Assembly (NCBI GenBank): GCA_031835245.1 | Contig: JAVKOQ010000150.1 | Coordinates: 1 to 47,500, forward strand | DNA: 47,500 nt | DNA from: Balamuthia mandrillaris | Lineage: Eukaryota; Discosea; Longamoebia; Balamuthiidae | Direction: 5' to 3' | In this document: positions 1 through 11,176 of the stretch, in pieces | How positions within the stretch are numbered: the first letter of the stretch is position 1 | Layout: every line of letters starts with the position of its first letter | The notes under the pieces: model-generated | Told to the model about the DNA's origin: nothing | The model's database searches: none | Seen by the model: the letters and a program-made list of their open reading frames with translations, nothing else | Made by a program: the position numbers and the translations under genes

Positions 1-2982
1 CCCATTCCAGGAGCTCGTTGCTTCCTCTTGCACAACCTTTTAACCCCGGAAGAATGTCTGCATTACATTCAACAAACGGAAGACATTTCGTCGTCCTCAA
101 GCAAAAGTGGAGAAGAAAGGAGAGGCTATTCCAGTTTAGCTTCTTTGTTTCCGCCCGAGTACCGTTTGAACGACCGAGTTTTGGTAATGAGCAAACCGTT
201 GGCCGATCTGTTGTGGGATAGAATTGAACCTTTCTTTACTCGTAGAGGTTTGTTCTTTTGTTAGTGTGTGCTGGGTTGTATTGTGGTGGTTCTTTTGCTT
301 CTGCTACTTATTGTTCTGCTTCTTGTTCTTGTTCTTGTTCTTGTTCTTGTTCTTGTTCTTGTTCTTGTTCTTGTTCTTGTTCTTGTTCTTGTTCTTGTTC
401 TTGTTCTTCTTCTTGTTCTTGTTCTTGTTCTTGTTCTTCTTCTTGTTCTGCTTTTCTTGTTCTTGTTCTTGTTCTTGTTCTTCTTCTTGTTCTTGTTCTT
501 CTTTTCTTCTTCTTCTTCTTCTTCTTCTTCTTCTTCTTCTTCTTCTTCTTCTTCTTCTTCTTCTTCTTCTTCTTCTTCTTCTAAACGCGTTTCTTTCTTT
601 CAAAAATACAATCATTATAAAAATGAAGATGTGCTGCGCATACGGCCGGTCGGGTTTGGAAATGAAGGCACGTGGAAGCCTACGCGCCTGAACGAGTGCT
701 TCAAGTTCAGCAAGTATTCTCCCGGTGGTCACTTTAGTCCTCATCTGGATGGCCCTTGGGTTCCAAGGTACCTCTTTATTTCCGTTTCCTCTTGTTTCTT
801 TCGACTTTTTTGACCTATCGTTCTTCTTACCTCTCCTTTCCTTTGTCTTCTTTCCTCCTTCGTTCTCTCAACGATCAAACGACAACAAAACCAGAGAGGA
901 CGAAAGCAGCATCTACACTGTCATAATATATCTCAACGATGACTTTACCGGCGGCCAAACTACCTTTCTTCAGGACAACCACCAACAACACCAAGTCCAA
1001 CCAAAGCAAGGCACGGCTCTTCTCTTCAACCACGACATTCTTCATGCAGCCGAACCAATCGAAGAGGGCGTCAAATATATCGTTCGCACCGAAGTAATGT
1101 TTCGTCGGGTGGACACGGCGTACATACCCCTTCGCCAAAGGAAAAACTATGCACAAGACCAGAATTACCTCCAAACGCTGCGACTCTATCGACAGTCCAT
1201 GAGAAAAGAGGCGGAGGGAGACCGACAGGGCTTCATTGACAGCTACTTGGAGGCTTTGCGTTTGCAATGCCAACAGCAACGGTCCGTTGGAAGAGATGCA
1301 GAGGAACTATCCTTTGAGGGACAGTTGCTCCCATTTGAGATATATGTTCACATCTTCTCCTTCTTGGACGAGAAGGAAGTGACCCGCTTGTTGACGGTGT
1401 GCAAGGATTGGTACGACATGGCGAGAGACGGAAGCTTGTGGTTGAGCTTCTATCGACGGAGATAGCTGATCTTGGAGCTTTGGAGAGCATGGTTGGTTCG
1501 GATGGACGTTTCAAGGTTAGTCCTTTTCGCTGTTTTGTTCTTTTTCTTATCTTTTTTTTTTCCCACAACAAGGTCAACCCGGATACCAAAGACTGGTTTG
1601 GGTGTTACTGGCGTCGTGCAGCTCTGTATTCCCAATCCGAGCCACAACGCTGCATCGTCTTTGACTGTGGCAGCCATACCATTAAAAGCGCCACTGTTGT
1701 CCTTTCCAATCACGCTTCTTCATCTTCTTCCGAACCACATCAACAACCTCACAGCAAGGTCCATCATATCGAGTCTGTGGTGGCAAAGATACCCAGCATT
1801 TTTGACCTTCACATGCGCCGCGGCCAAATCGAGCGCTTCTACGTCGGCAAGCATGCTCGCGTGAAACATCGTCTTCACGCAACGAGGCCTCTCATCAAGG
1901 GGCAGGTGGTGGACTCTTCCACTCTCCCCGAGCTTTGGCTTCATCATTTTATAGAGCACGAAGCCGAGCCAGGAAAGCATCGAGTCTTGTTGGCGGAGCC
2001 ACCAGCTGAAGACAAAGAGCAACAGGAACAACAGAGAAAGACCATGATAGAGCTTATGTTGGGAGTGATGTGCGCTGCAATGGTGTGCGTCGTGAATGCG
2101 GCAACGTTGGTGCTGTTTGCGAAAGGAAAGACCTGTGGCGTCGTGTTGAGCGTTGGACATGAGGTGGTGTATGTGGCTGTTGTTTGGGAAGGAGGAGTCG
2201 TTACAGCGAGAAGGTTGGATGAGGTGAAAGAGATCACGGAGAAAGCAAAGACAGAGGAGGAGAAAGGAATGTTGGCAAGGGAGATGGCGAAAACGGCATT
2301 TGAACTTATAGAAGAAGTGGCAAAGGAGGATGAGGAGATGAAGAAGGTGTTGTTGAGCAACGTTGTTGTCACCGGAGGTACGTTTGCTTCTTCCTTTGTC
2401 TCTTTTTATCACTCTCTTTCTGCTTTCCTCTATTAAACTACAAACCTGAAGGAGGAAGTTTGAAAGAAGGCTTCGACGAAACGCTCATGGGCGAGCTGCA
2501 AAAGAGAGACAAACACGGCCTCTTACGGGACGTGCAGCTTGACAACGATAAAAACGCGCGCCTCGACGCCGTTGTGCTCGGCGGTTGTGCTCTCAGCTCA
2601 TTGCCCGACTTTTGGGAGAAGACCCTCTCCTCCGAAGTAATGCTTCATGAGAAGGGTGGGAAGCACTTCACCAGCAAAACCGACACAAATTATGGCTGGG
2701 GTGATCCTGATTGCAGTTTGCCACACTTTTCGCCGGTACCTTGGTGTTTCTTCTTCTAGTTGTTTTTTTGCCGTTTTGTTCATGTTCTCCCTCTCGTTTC
2801 TTCTTTTGACGATGTATTTCTGATGTGATGCGTTGCTTCATCCAACATCACAACAAACAAACCAATAGGGCTTTTACAAAGAAGGAATCAAGTTACATTG
2901 GTTCCGCCACTGGGCCGTTGTGGGCCGCCAAAAGCTGCGTACGGCTGGGCAGAGCGTGTGGGGTGAATACTGGAACATGTAA
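1..2982 (+). CDS. 2OG-Fe(II) oxygenase / F-box / actin-like fusion protein (5' partial)
   Basis: The gene enters from the left edge. The frame is already open at base 1 with an oxygenase-like N-terminus (LLTPEEC), so the start lies outside. Exons I infer: 1 to about 246, about 627-768, about 895-1515, about 1573-2377, about 2452-2736 and 2869-2982. The first part is a prolyl-4-hydroxylase-like double-stranded beta-helix: the iron-binding HxD is in FSPHLDGPW (His codon 742-744, Asp 748-750), and the distal His and 2OG-binding basic residue are in LHAAEPI and KYIVRTEVMF. An F-box follows at about 1328-1450 (LPFEIYVHIFSFLDEKEV), then a DWFGCYWRR segment, then an actin-like region opening with CIVFDCGSHTIKSA and including VVLGGCALSSLPDFWEK. 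The C-terminus ends GEYWNM. F-box plus actin-related domain is known from plant ARP8; the added oxygenase is unusual. A frame change near 1463 separates the F-box from the actin part. Confidence 0.75.
309..582 (+). repeat. intronic compound microsatellite (TTCTTG)n then (TTC)n
   Basis: This fills most of the first visible intron (about 247-626) of the oxygenase/F-box gene. A TTCTTG hexamer block with a few interruptions runs to about 505 and is followed by a pure TTC block. All long ORFs across it, on both strands, are artefacts of stop-free low complexity. On the coding strand the repeat holds no AG. Confidence 0.95.
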
Positions 2983-3028
2983 GAAGTTGGAGAATATCAT
3001 TCTCCCAAAAGAAAAAAAACAAATTCAT

Positions 3029-3145
3029 GTCGACTCAAACATGCACAATTTCTGCTGCTTAGCTGCTCAGTATATATTGCTCTCTCATGTCGACAACATT
3101 GGCTGAAAATTCATGACGTCCCGAAGAAAATTCGTGTCGTCACGG
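3029..3145. promoter_or_regulatory. cluster of GTCGAC / GTCGTCA motifs upstream of the ArsC-like gene
   Basis: The 220-base gap before the next start codon holds CATGTCGAC at 3029-3034 (core) and again at 3089-3094, then TCATGACGTC at about 3111-3120 and TTCGTGTCGTCACGG at 3131-3145. The same family of words recurs in other intergenic gaps of this window. A role as a promoter element is inferred from this recurrence. Confidence 0.5.
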
Positions 3146-3202
3146 CACAATTGCGTACCAAACAAAAAATAGAAAGAAGAAAAGAAAGCGATTACTCAAA
3201 AG

Positions 3203-4543
3203 ATGAGAGGAACAATGAGGGGCATCTTTCACGCTACGCCCGTTTTACGCGGCCCTTTTCGGTGGTCCACCCTCTTACGCGCTGACCATATGGACCGCAT
3301 CACCCGGCCCATCCCTGCCTCCGCCTACGCGCGCATGAAAAAACAAAAGAAAGAGCGCAACACAGAGGAAGATCCCACCTCAGCGAATCCAAGAACCGAA
3401 ATCTTTCATGACCCAAGCTGTGCCGACTGCAGAGATACTTTGAGCGTTTTGAAGATGGCCAAAGCGCCGCGCTTGCGGATACGGGAGTTCCTGAGGGACC
3501 CGCCCACCAAGCAGGAGCTGGAGGAACTCCTGCGGGACCTCCGCCTCCTCGAGCCGCGCGACCTGATGCGCAAAGAGGAGCCGCTCTACAAGGAACAAAA
3601 CCTGGAGGACCCCTCCCTCACTCAGGATCAATTGCTGGAGGCCCTCTCGCGCCACCCAAAGCTGCTGCAACGGCCCATCGTCCGTTTTTTCGAACCAACC
3701 ACAACCACCACCACGGAACAACCAAAGGAGGAGAAAAAATCTAAACCCGCCTCAGCAGCAACCACCAAAGAACGCGCCTCCTCCTCCTCCTCCTCCTCCG
3801 AGCCTCCCAAGTGGATCGCCAAAGCGCTCATCCCCAATTATCCTGGTGAGGCCTTGTCCGTGTTTATGCACGATCCATATGTCATGCGGCCGGACTCGCC
3901 GGTGTGGAAGGAGAAGAAGGGAGGGGGCGGGGAGGACCCAGCCACCCTGCTTGCCAACCTGAGGAGCGGCGTGATGAACCTCACGCCCGAGCAGGAGCGC
4001 TCCTTTGAGGTGTTCAAGCAGATGTTTGGCGGGTTGGAGGAGGCTTTGATGACGGCCGACTCGGAGGAGGAGATTGATGAGCTGGCCATACGCGAATGGA
4101 GCAAGCTGACGCCAAAGCAGAAAGGCATGCTTGGGCTAACCGAGGAGGAGGAGAAGGAGGACGGCAACGATGAGGCTGAAGCAGCGGAAGGAGAGGAGGA
4201 CACCATGTCGATGGAAATGAACAAATGGAGGCAAACGTTGGGAATCAAAGAGGATGCAGATGAGGCAAAGATGTTGATGGAGATGAACCGATGGAGAAAA
4301 AAACTGGGGATAGCGCTTGAGGCAGAGGAGGACGATGACGAGGAGGGCGAAGAAATAGAATGGGAGGAGTTGGTATCGCACATGCGACAGTTGATGAAGG
4401 AAGAAGAACAAGAAGCCAATGAAGAACACAAAGAAGAAGAGAGGGGAGAAGAAGATGAAGAGGACCTACAAAAAGAAGATGAACGCATACAGGAAGAAAT
4501 ACAGCGACTAATGAGCATCATCGAACCAAAAAAACGAAAGTAA
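3203..4543 (+). CDS. ArsC/Spx-like thioredoxin-fold protein with long acidic C-terminus
   Basis: This is a single-exon gene for 446 residues. The basic, Arg-containing N-terminus (about 1-35) could be a mitochondrial presequence. Residues about 68-165 match the arsenate reductase (ArsC) family: a strand ending in HDPSCADCRDTL (CxxC, first Cys at the ArsC catalytic position), then FLRDPPTKQELEELL, and the family's closing HPKLLQRPIVRFF. Bacterial ArsC is about 115-140 residues, so this protein carries roughly 280 extra. The extra part contains a Ser/Thr linker, a PPKWIAKALIPNYPGEALSVF segment, and a very acidic Glu-rich coiled-coil-like tail. Within the tail a motif of the form MNxWRxxLGI occurs twice in tandem (about 4217-4244 and 4283-4310). 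Redox activity on arsenate is not established; a Spx-like or mitochondrial thiol role is equally possible. The ATG at 3203 is the first in frame after the upstream motif cluster. Confidence 0.75.
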   Translation: MRGTMRGIFHATPVLRGPFRWSTLLRADHMDRITRPIPASAYARMKKQKKERNTEEDPTSANPRTEIFHDPSCADCRDTLSVLKMAKAPRLRIREFLRDPPTKQELEELLRDLRLLEPRDLMRKEEPLYKEQNLEDPSLTQDQLLEALSRHPKLLQRPIVRFFEPTTTTTTEQPKEEKKSKPASAATTKERASSSSSSSEPPKWIAKALIPNYPGEALSVFMHDPYVMRPDSPVWKEKKGGGGEDPATLLANLRSGVMNLTPEQERSFEVFKQMFGGLEEALMTADSEEEIDELAIREWSKLTPKQKGMLGLTEEEEKEDGNDEAEAAEGEEDTMSMEMNKWRQTLGIKEDADEAKMLMEMNRWRKKLGIALEAEEDDDEEGEEIEWEELVSHMRQLMKEEEQEANEEHKEEERGEEDEEDLQKEDERIQEEIQRLMSIIEPKKRK

Positions 4544-4605
4544 AAAAAACAAACAAACAAACAAAAAATCTTTCTGCTTTGCTTTTCTTCTTCCCTCTCT
4601 TCTCG

Positions 4606-7600
4606 TTACAAGTAATAAGAAGAAGGAGTTCGAGCGAGTTGACGAATGGCCTCCAACTGCTCCGGCTCAAAGAGATGCTCGTGCAAGTGCCAAACATCTG
4701 AGTGCGTTCTCCAAAACTCTGCAAACGTCTTCTTCAAGGAGTCCCTCACGAACGCATTGGCATCGTTCTCATAGGCTGCCGCGCCGACCAACACTTGCGG
4801 CATCCATTGCGGGACGTCATAGGGACTGCTTTGGATGAGAGCACAAAGTCCCAATGCTGCCCCATGCCTCCTTCTCTGTTGCTCCTCTTCGTTCTCTGTC
4901 TTCTTCTTACTCTGGCGACGTTGGCGTTGCGGTTTGCCTAAGATTTGCAGGAACGCGGAGTGAAGGGAGGTGATGGTGTGGACATCGGCTGTTTTGATCA
5001 TGGAGGCGAGAGAGATGGAGGCAAGTTCGCGAACTTCCACTTGGGGATCGCAGAGAAGTTCTGTGATGACCGATTGGAGCTGGTGGTGACGTTCTTTCTC
5101 TAAGAGGAACGTGTGATTGAAAGCCAAGATTCTGTTTTTTTTAAAAATTAAAATAAGATAGAAGAAAGAAGAAAGAGAGGGAACGTACTGAAGGAATGGA
5201 AGAAGAGAGGCACGAACGTGCCATTGGTTGGTGTGCAGAGCAGGGAGACTAAAGATAGTGTCAAGCATGGCTTCTCTCACGTCTTTCTCGTAGAACAAGA
5301 CCTGTGCCACCAACGCCGAACATTGCTTTGCTTGTCCCGCCGTTTCCTTTTGGAATGTGTCATCAAAAATAAATCACGAAAGAGGAGAGAGGGAGAGACA
5401 GAGAGGAGAGAGAGAACAAAAAGAGAAAGAAGAAGACGGAGAAGAAAGAGTACCCTATTGATATCTTTGTGCATTTGGAATAAGGCAGGGAGAAAGTCGT
5501 TCAAGTAAGGTTTCACACTCGGTGCGAATCCTTTATGAACGGTGGAGTAACACCAGTTCAAAAGGGATTCACGTAGCTTGGAACAATGCTCTTGGATCGC
5601 TTCGATCGTCATAGCTGCTTCACTTTCCTTCTTCTTCTCTTTCTCTTCGTCGGTGCTTGAGAGTTGTTTCTCCCAAACGTCCAATCGAGAGAGAAGAGCT
5701 TTCAAGAACGTGAACAAAGGCTCATGCACCGTGCTTCCAACCAATGCTGTATTCACCAATGGATTTTGCCACAAGTTGCTAAAACAGATGGAAACGAACG
5801 AAGTAAAAGAAATCAGCAACATTTTAAAAAAAAGTGAGAACAAACAGAAGGAAGCGTTACCGGAAGATAAGCAACATGCAATGACCAAGTTCCTGACGCA
5901 CTTGTTTGAAGGAATGGCTCAAGACAGCAGGCTTCGCGGAGATAGCATCCATCAACCGGGTGCAATGAGCTGGGCTTCTCCAGCTCAACTCACAGAGCAA
6001 CACTTGCACAAATTGAAGACTCTTTGAATGAACCAACGAACGAAAGATGTTGCCGCTTGCAAACTTTTCTGTTTCCGCGTCCTCAACTTCCTCTTTCTTC
6101 GCAGAAGAAGTGCCTTCAAAGAGAGAGCCAGGCCTTTCTTCCAGTTGCGTTATGAAGAGGAAACGACTCAAAGGAGCCAATGCCCTCGCGCTGGTGTTGT
6201 AGACGGCAAAGCGCAAGGCCATCAGCCAGTGAGGCATGCAATCAGCTGGCGCGAAGCGGATGACTCTGTCCAACAACGAAAGCACAAACGGCCACATTCG
6301 CTCGTTTACAAAGCGGTTGTCGTTGTGCTTGTTTGCAGCGCGTATCATTCCAGAGATGGCTTCCCCTACTGCACATTGATTCTTCTCGGTGTCGATTCCC
6401 GTTGTAGTAGTAGATGTAGTCTCATCAGGAACAAGCTCGTCTAAATGTGGCTTCATGGCTTCAAAAAGCTCTCCATTGGTATTCAGCAACTGGAAAAGTC
6501 CTAAAACACAAAATGATGAGAGGAAAAAAGTTAACTTTCTAAAAACAATATCAAAGATTGAAAAAACAGGACGAAAAATGAAGACGAACCTTTGAACAAT
6601 TGACTATTTTGAACGTCAAAAGAGTGACCATGACTGGCAGGAACGTTCGTGGCGACATAAGGCCATCGCTTCCTTGGCCTCAACAAATGTCTCAGTATCT
6701 CCTCCGCTGCTTGTTGCATCATTGCATCTCCTCCGAACAAGCCTTCAATACCTCCACCCCCGCTACCGGAGCCACTGAGAACACTTCCTATCAGTCCTCC
6801 CAACGATGACAGTCTGTTCTTCAATGACTTAAAGAGTTTACGTTGCATATTCTCGAAAGAGGCGTCATCGCTTCGGATAGAATGGTCATGTGCGGTGTAG
6901 GAAAGAAAGCTTCGAAGGAAGATAGTGTCGTTTAGGAAGAATTGTTTCAACAAGCTGATAACGTTCTGCCTTTCCTCCTCTGCTTCTTCATCAATGAGGG
7001 CAGTCGGGGAGGATACAATTGAATCAGAGCGAGAATCTCTTTGCCAACCTGAATAATCTAGAGCAAAGAACATTATAAGAAAGTAAGAACATCAAGGAAC
7101 GCAAGGACATCTGAACAAGATAAGAGGGGAAACGTACTCTTTTCCGCTATGATGGAAGGTATCCATTCCTCTGAGCTTAATGGCTCAAAGGCCTTGTCTT
7201 GAAAGGCAGATAGTGACGAAGCAACAACTTCCTTTCCACTAAGCGGCTGCTTGTATATCTTCAGAATGATGCTGATGGCTTTTCTAGACAACCGTCTCAT
7301 TGGCTCCACTTGGCTTGTCAATCCGTGCAAGAACCACTTGACCATATCCAACGAAGGTCGCGGGTAATCACCCAATAAGAAGAGCAGGCAAGCTAATTTG
7401 TAAGGAGAACGGGAGAGATAGGAAGGTTTAATGTGGCACAAATAGAAAGAAAAGAAGGAATAAATAAAAAAACAAAAAACAGAAACAAATTGAAGAAATA
7501 AAATGGGGCTGATGCGTACTGGATAGAATGACTTGATAACGCCAATGAAGAGAACTGTCCTTGGCTAACGATAAAAGAGAATGCAATGCGTTCTGATAGC

Positions 7601-10600
7601 TTTGCGCATTCTTCTCCTGTTGCCATTCGTGATCTCTTCTTGCTGATTCTACATTCGCTTCGCTCAACTCGACGACCATTCCAGGAGCAGATATCATATG
7701 CGGATGAGAGTCTGGCGTCGTGATTGGAATTCGATAAGTGGCGATGGAGAAAGCCACAAAAAGTTTGTAAGCTTGGGTTTGTATTTGGTCGTTGTCGTGG
7801 ACGAAAGTGCGCGAAATGGACTGCATGAACGGAGCCAAGTACTTCCAATCTCTGGAAATGCTTCGTAGCAGGGACTTGTTGAGGAGCAGATGGATGCAAC
7901 CTGTGACTTGCTCTTCTCTGAGCTTCTTTCGTTTTTCGGGATCTTCTCCTTCATTCTCCTTGTCTTTGTCGGAGCTTTGACTAAGCTTGGAGATGATGAT
8001 AGGCAGAAACTCGTGTTTGGCGAACGGAAAGTGTTTCATAGCGGAGTGAAGAGTTTGTTGCGCGTTGCTTCTTACTTGCTGGTAAGAGTGCATGGAGAGA
8101 GCAAATAGGTCATGCAGCATGTCCTTAACGAGGGTAGTGTATGGAACGTTCCATTCTCTCTCTCGTAGTCTTCGTGAATGCTGTAGGTGTAATCTTTCCA
8201 CTTTTGCCATGATCAAGAACAAGATTTATGAGTAAGAAGAAGAACAAGAACAAGAAAAAGAGAACTTGAAGAACAAAGGAAGCCATACCAAGTAAATGTC
8301 GGAAGAGGGGTTTCTTATGGGATGGAGGAGAAGCGATGTCAATGTACTTGTGTTTGAGAGATCGGTAGGAATGCTCTTCCCATCGGAACTTGGAAAAGCT
8401 TACTCCACGGTAATTCAGATACACGTCGTAGACTTTACACAGTTGGTTCTAACAACGAAAATTAGTTACTCTTTTAAACGAAGAAAGATAAAGGATAAAA
8501 GGGTGTATACATACGATAGTTGAAGTATCATCCTGATAGTGCTCCATTCTCGCGAGGCAAAGGGAGTGCAGCGCTTGGCCTATTCTCGCACGAGTTCCGT
8601 TCAACCTGCTCTTCATTGAACTTGGCATAACTGCAACGGTCTTGGATGTCTTCAGAGGAACTAGACCCGACTTTGGCTCTTCTTCATCGTCTTCATCCCG
8701 CCCAACTCCTTCCTCTTCAGGTAGCATAGTGGCCACTCCCTTCAATATAGCTCCTATTTGTTTCAAAGAGCGCCAAGTTTTTTCTTTCTTTACTTGACTA
8801 CTGAATGTAGTTGTAAGTTCTTGCAAGAAACAAAAGAAAAATAAAATAAAATGGAAAATACCTTTGCGGATCAGCAATCAGGATGTTAAGCCTTGAGAGA
8901 GATTGCTCCAGGAAATCTTCAGCAAGTTGTTCTGCATGTTCAACTTCCGTTTCACTCTGTTCATGTTCAAAACAGGAGAATGGAACCGATAAGTACATTT
9001 TTCAACAAAGACAAACTCTTCGTTTGTGAATGAATGTTGTACATACCGGTTCGTGCCAAATCGGCTTCAGATCGGCGATAGGGGTCTTCTTTCCCCACAC
9101 CTTCCAGTGAGTTTGTTTAAACTCGGAAGATTCCCATTCGTCCGTACCCACGAAGCGATAATCAAGAGGATAATATGTTGTCAATGATTGAAGGACCTTT
9201 TTGAAATTTTACAAATCAGTTGAGTTGCTTTTGAAGTAGAAAGCAAGAGCGAGAGAACGTACATTTTTAAGAAGCTTCGAGGAAAGTTTGCATATCTCTT
9301 TGCGAGAGTCGTCAATGGTTAATTGTAGAGTGATTCGGATTTGTGGCAAATGGCTGAGCAGAGCAGCACCACCCGATTTAACAACATAGCTCATCATAGA
9401 GAGATACCACTGCATCTCACTATCAGCCTTCTTTCTTAATTCTATAGAAACGTGTCAAATCATTTAATAGTGAAGAGAGAGAAAAAGAGAACGAGAACGA
9501 GCATGATAGAGACGAGTTCATAGGATATAACATACTGTTACTTGCATCGGATTTATCCTTTTTGACTAGCTTATTCATGAACAAAGGAATAAAAGTATTG
9601 AGTGCAGCCTCTGGATTAGCCAAACAAGCTCCCATACAGATATGTCCCATCTACAATTAATGCCTCTCGTTTAGCGACCAACGCAAAGATAGAGACAGCA
9701 AGAGAAAAGGAGAAAGCGAGAGGGGAGAGAGAGAGAGAGAGAGAGAGAAGGGCAAGACGAGGAACCTCTTGGGTAGCATTTGGTTGAATAGTATTAGTGA
9801 TATAGCGGCTGAGCTTAGTTAGATAAGTTTTATATATATCGGGTGACATATGCATGAAAAACAGTTTAAAGGTGTCCTGAAAAGAGTCGTTTGTTAGTTC
9901 GTTCAATACGTATGCTCATCTGTTTCACAAACCTTAAATATCTTGGTAAACGCAGCAGATGACCAATCCTTCTTTTTGGTTGGTTGTTCCATGTGTTGCA
10001 GCTAAATGGAGCAAGTAACGACGTTGGTAAGAAGGAAGTAGAAAAGAATGAAAGTCGTACATAGTTAAACACTTGGTCAAAAAACTGTGGGACCCATTCC
10101 AGCAACATGGAGGAAGCTCGTTTGGCGGTGTCATCATCTTCACTCTTTGGAGTGCCATCAGAATCAGCCAAAATTGGCACAAAAGAAAAGACGGCTGTTT
10201 AACAAACTCAGTTAACAACAAAATAAGGAGAGAAAGAATGAGAGAGAAGGAAGGGAAAGAAACTCACCATAAAAGAATGAAAGTGTATTGAGGGTTTTTT
10301 TGGAGTCATTGGGATCGATTCCAGGAAGTGTCAAACGAAGCAATGGCTCTAAATGTTTTATGCCCGAAGGATAATGCTCTCTTGCCAAGAGAGGATAAGC
10401 CATGACAGACAATGCCTCCATTACATTAGACGTTTGATGAGTCTGTTAAGTTTCTTAAGTGAGCGCAACCAATCTATCTGATTAATCATCGTAAGAAGTA
10501 CACACCGCAGTAAGAGTGTCAAGAGCAGTAAATATTCTTTCTTCCACCACAGAAAAGGTTTGTTCGGGAGTGACATCTGTTTACAAACTGGTTAGTTTGA

Positions 10601-11127
10601 AAACCCAGATGAACGAAACCACAAAGAAGAGAGAAGAAATAAATGTACGAGCAAGGTATCCAATGGATTGCTTAGCTGCATGAGGCATTGACCGGCCTTT
10701 CGAATAAAGGGCTTGCCTCAAAATGTCTTTTATTGCTTCCACAAAGGACTCATGTGATGCAGAAGTAAGGCGATGCTCCACCGGTACAGAGCAGTCCAAT
10801 AATTTCTCTGAGAAACACAAAGTAATCAGAAAGATGAGTGAGAAGCGAGAAGAAAGAAAACAGAGAGAAGAGAAAACAGTATTACCTTTTCCAACGCGCT
10901 TTGCATAAGACCTGCACAGTGAACTTAAGAACTGAGCAAGGCGATCTGTCCAGGCACCAGAGTTAGAGGGGTAGTAGTAAGACTGAATGGCGGCTATAAA
11001 CTTCTGCAGATGCGCAAAAACGGCGGCTTCTTCACTCTCACTTTGTGGGGTGGTGTTCATATAACTTCCAGAAAGTAGATAAACGATTGTTTTGGTCATG
11101 TACTTGAACCGTTGATTGTTCTTTTGC

Positions 11128-11176
<49 letters not shown>

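Noticed and set aside
224-813. Long ORFs on both strands encoding poly-Phe/Leu, poly-Ser/Cys or poly-Arg/Asn-Lys
   Set aside because: They run over the intronic TTCTTG/TTC array, where all frames lack stops. Flanking splice sites and domain continuity place this in an intron.
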